From the NCBI RefSeq assembly GCF_018555385.1, contig NZ_JAFEJS010000006.1:62001-126000 (forward strand): 64,000 bases of DNA, in the 5' to 3' direction. This document shows positions 61,392 through 64,000 of the stretch, in pieces (position 1 is the first letter of the stretch; each line of letters opens with the position of its first letter). This DNA is from Bifidobacterium santillanense (GTDB taxonomy: Bacteria; Actinomycetota; Actinomycetes; Actinomycetales; Bifidobacteriaceae). The position numbers and the translations under genes were made by a program. Below the pieces are notes generated by a model. That model was not told the DNA's origin, searched no databases, and was given only the letters and a program-made list of their open reading frames with translations.

Positions 61392-61818
61392 AATCGACGG
61401 CGGTTCCTGCCTTCACTCGCCTGTCGCCTCGTTCAGGCGTCGCCTGTGGGAAGCCCACCGGGCTTCCCGCTTCACGGCGCCGCGCGGACATCGACTTTAC
61501 CAAGTGACCCCTATGGTCCGGCTTCCCTCCTGCGGGAGGGGCCGGACCGTATCCCCCCGACTACGGCCGAAACGGCGGGAAACAGCCAATCTTTCCAGCT
61601 GTAGTCGCCCTAAATTTCATAACTGAAAATCGCGATTCAATATTTGGACGTGGGGTACCACGTCGCCCACTCGGGGACTAGAACTAGACCCCAGTGATCG
61701 ATGACTTTCAACGTCAAGGGACACAATCCTTTCTCGCCGAAGGCCGTCAGCAATCTCACCGATTGTCGGACGTGCAGTTTTCGTTCGGCATACCGAACAA
61801 CATAAAGGAGTGCCTATC
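61392..61818 (+). other. Gap between the MHS transporter and ilvC
   Basis: Contents: a GGGAAGCCCaccGGGCTTCCC hairpin with GCTTCACGGCGCC (about 61449-61476), related to the CTTCACGGCTC family. GACATCGACTTTACCAAGTGA (61487-61507) is a near copy of the last seven codons of the transporter (61371-61391). GGTCCGGC...GCCGGACC (61514-61546) is a probable terminator. The remaining 270 bp before ilvC hold its promoter region. I see no second leader peptide. Confidence 0.5.
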
Positions 61819-62871
61819 ATGGCAGCAACTATCTGGTACGAGAAGGACGCCGATCTGTCCGTGTTCGATGGCAAGAAGGTCGCCATCCTCGGTTACGGCT
61901 CCCAGGGTCACGCCCACGCACTGAACCTGCGTGACTCCGGCGTCGACGTGGTCGTCGGCCTGCGTCCGACCTCCAAGTCCGTCGAGTTCGCCAAGGAGCA
62001 GGGCCTTGAGGTCAAGTCCGTTCCGGAAGCGGTCGCCGAGGCCGATGTCGTGATGATCCTTCTGCCTGATCAGTACCAGGCCGCCGTGTACAAGAACGAC
62101 GTCGAGCCGAACCTGAAGCCGGGCGCCGCCCTGGCCTTCGCTCACGGCTTCAACATCCACTACGGCTACATCAAGCCGTCCGAGGATCACCCGGTCTTCA
62201 TGGTTGCCCCGAAGGGCCCGGGCCACATCGTGCGTCGTGAGTACGCCGCCGGCCGTGGCGTCCCGGTCGTCGTGGCCGTCGAGCAGGACCCGGATGGCAA
62301 GACCTGGCCGCTGTGCCTCGCCTACGCCAAGGCCCTCGGCGCTCTGCGCGCCGGCGCCATCAAGACGACCTTCACCGAGGAGACCGAGACCGATCTGTTC
62401 GGCGAGCAGGACGTCCTCATGGGCGGCATCAACCACCTGTGCGACATGGGCTTCGACGTGCTGACCGAGGCCGGCTACCAGCCGGAGATCGCCTACTTCG
62501 AGGTCTTCCACGAGCTGAAGATGCTGGTCGACCTGGCCAACGAGGGTGGTCTGAACAAGGCCCGTTGGTCCTGCTCCGACACCGCCCAGTACGGCGACTA
62601 CACCTCCACGGTCATCACCGAGGAGACCAAGAAGCGCATGCAGTACCAGCTCAAGCGCATCCAGGACGGCTCCTTCGCCAAGGAGTTCATGGATGACCAG
62701 GCCGCCGGCGCCCCGAAGTTCAAGAAGCTGCAGGAGGAGTTCTCCCACCCGCACCTCGAGACCGTCGGCCCGAAGCTGCGCGCCATGTTCTCCTGGAACA
62801 ACGGCCCGGCCAAGGATCAGGACGAGGCCGAGTCCTTCAACGGCAAGATCGCTCGTACCCAGGTTCAGTGA
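61819..62871 (+). CDS. ilvC: Ketol-acid reductoisomerase
   Basis: A 350-residue enzyme converting acetolactate and acetohydroxybutyrate to dihydroxy acids in valine, leucine and isoleucine synthesis. AAAGGAG precedes the ATG at 61819. The NADPH-binding motif is [19 protein letters not shown], and the catalytic domain has [26 protein letters not shown] and [15 protein letters not shown]. It is the short class I form. A second, very similar ilvC follows at 63519. Confidence 0.98.
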   Translation: MAATIWYEKDADLSVFDGKKVAILGYGSQGHAHALNLRDSGVDVVVGLRPTSKSVEFAKEQGLEVKSVPEAVAEADVVMILLPDQYQAAVYKNDVEPNLKPGAALAFAHGFNIHYGYIKPSEDHPVFMVAPKGPGHIVRREYAAGRGVPVVVAVEQDPDGKTWPLCLAYAKALGALRAGAIKTTFTEETETDLFGEQDVLMGGINHLCDMGFDVLTEAGYQPEIAYFEVFHELKMLVDLANEGGLNKARWSCSDTAQYGDYTSTVITEETKKRMQYQLKRIQDGSFAKEFMDDQAAGAPKFKKLQEEFSHPHLETVGPKLRAMFSWNNGPAKDQDEAESFNGKIARTQVQ

Positions 62872-62967
62872 TTTGGGCGCGGCCCTGAGCTTGGCCGCGT
62901 GAGCGACTGACAGTCGTGTCGAAACCGCCATTCCGTGTTTGTGTTACGGGGTGGCGGTTTTCGTATG

Positions 62968-63215
62968 CCCCGGGATTGTCACGGTTGACTCCGGGGTTTG
63001 TTCATCTTGCTCCGGGATCGTCACGACTCACTCCGCGGTCGTCACGGCCGGCTCCGGAATCGTCACGGTTAACTCCGGGGCTAGGCACGGGAAAGTGATA
63101 CAAACCCCGGAGTGAGTCGTGACGATCCCGGAGCAAGATGGACAAGTCGCGGAGTCAACCGTGGTAATCACTGAGTTAGCCGTGACGATTCTGGGTCAGC
63201 CGTGACGACTGCGGA
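62968..63215. repeat. CTCCGGG repeat array with mirror symmetry, between the ilvC genes
   Basis: Plus-oriented units (ACTCCGGGGTTTG, CTCCGGGATCGTCACGAC, CTCCGGAATCGTCACGG) are followed by a centre (CCGGGGCTAGGCACGGGAAA, then GATACAAACCCCGG, about 63075-63110) and then reversed units (CCCCGGAGTGAGTCGTGACG, CCCGGAGCAAGATGGACAA). Left and right arms are reverse complements over about 40 bases (for example CTTGCTCCGGGATCGTCACG with its partner). Confidence 0.8.

Positions 63216-64000
<785 letters not shown>

Noticed and set aside
61600..61818. Second attenuator or leader peptide before ilvC
   Set aside because: No short frame rich in Val, Leu or Ile and no terminator with a T-run is present in this stretch.

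Overview
The window looks like a Bifidobacterium chromosome segment. Coding sequence is strongly GC-biased, and the gene content is typical of that genus: several GH13 enzymes, sugar ABC importers without their own ATPase, LacI-type regulators, a dnaK-grpE-dnaJ-hspR cluster with HAIR operators, C69 and C1 peptidases, and two tandem ilvC genes. The species cannot be named from sequence reading alone. I saw no phage, conjugation module, full insertion sequence or CRISPR array.

Layout. 1-2.6 kb: a cut LacI-type repressor divergent from a two-permease sugar operon. 2.9-6.5 kb: an AT-richer accessory islet with a tiny peptide gene, two related secreted proteins and a NarL-type two-component system facing them. 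6.6-20.6 kb: an alpha-glucan/maltose island (two GH13 alpha-glucosidases, a YesL-like membrane protein, 4-alpha-glucanotransferase, a three-gene maltose-type ABC importer, a type I pullulanase). 20.7-23.3 kb: a TraX-like membrane protein and a LacI-type regulator bracketed by two inverted copies of a 166-bp miniature element. 23.4-28.1 kb: heat-shock operon. 28.3-31.8 kb: HAD phosphatase, DedA protein, tRNA-Ala(CGC), C69 dipeptidase. 31.9-36.9 kb: two YhgE/Pip-type membrane proteins. 37-46.4 kb: rsmI, an orphan AbiEi-like gene, metG, pepC, a small graveyard (oppF and SDR remnants), a GPH-type symporter, a TatD nuclease. 46.6-51 kb: kup, a class II amidotransferase-like protein, an HD-domain protein. 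51.7-54.3 kb: an ABC pair whose ATPase has lost its ATP-binding motifs. 54.5-59.4 kb: two sugar symporters and a LacI regulator. 59.7-64 kb: a branched-chain amino-acid leader peptide and attenuator in front of an MHS-family transporter, then ilvC and a second, truncated ilvC.

How the genes work together. The glucan island takes up malto-oligosaccharides with the binding protein and two permeases, using an ATPase that must be encoded elsewhere, and breaks them down inside the cell with pullulanase, 4-alpha-glucanotransferase and alpha-glucosidases. Matching palindromes (CATACGTATG and CAAACGTTTG types) before several of these genes suggest control by the two related LacI proteins. The last block couples branched-chain amino-acid supply to a transporter through transcription attenuation.

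The most unusual property of the window is its dispersed palindromic DNA. At least six distinct repeat families are visible: (a) 24-bp palindromes spaced 51-52 bp; (b) 21-bp CTCCGGG units in mirror-symmetric arrays; (c) a triple-hairpin element of about 155 bp; (d) a roughly 140-bp element ending CTTCACGGCTC; (e) a 166-bp miniature inverted-repeat element; (f) a 181-bp element with about 50-bp terminal inverted repeats. Families (a) and (b) also lie in frame inside two protein genes, where they encode low-complexity linkers.
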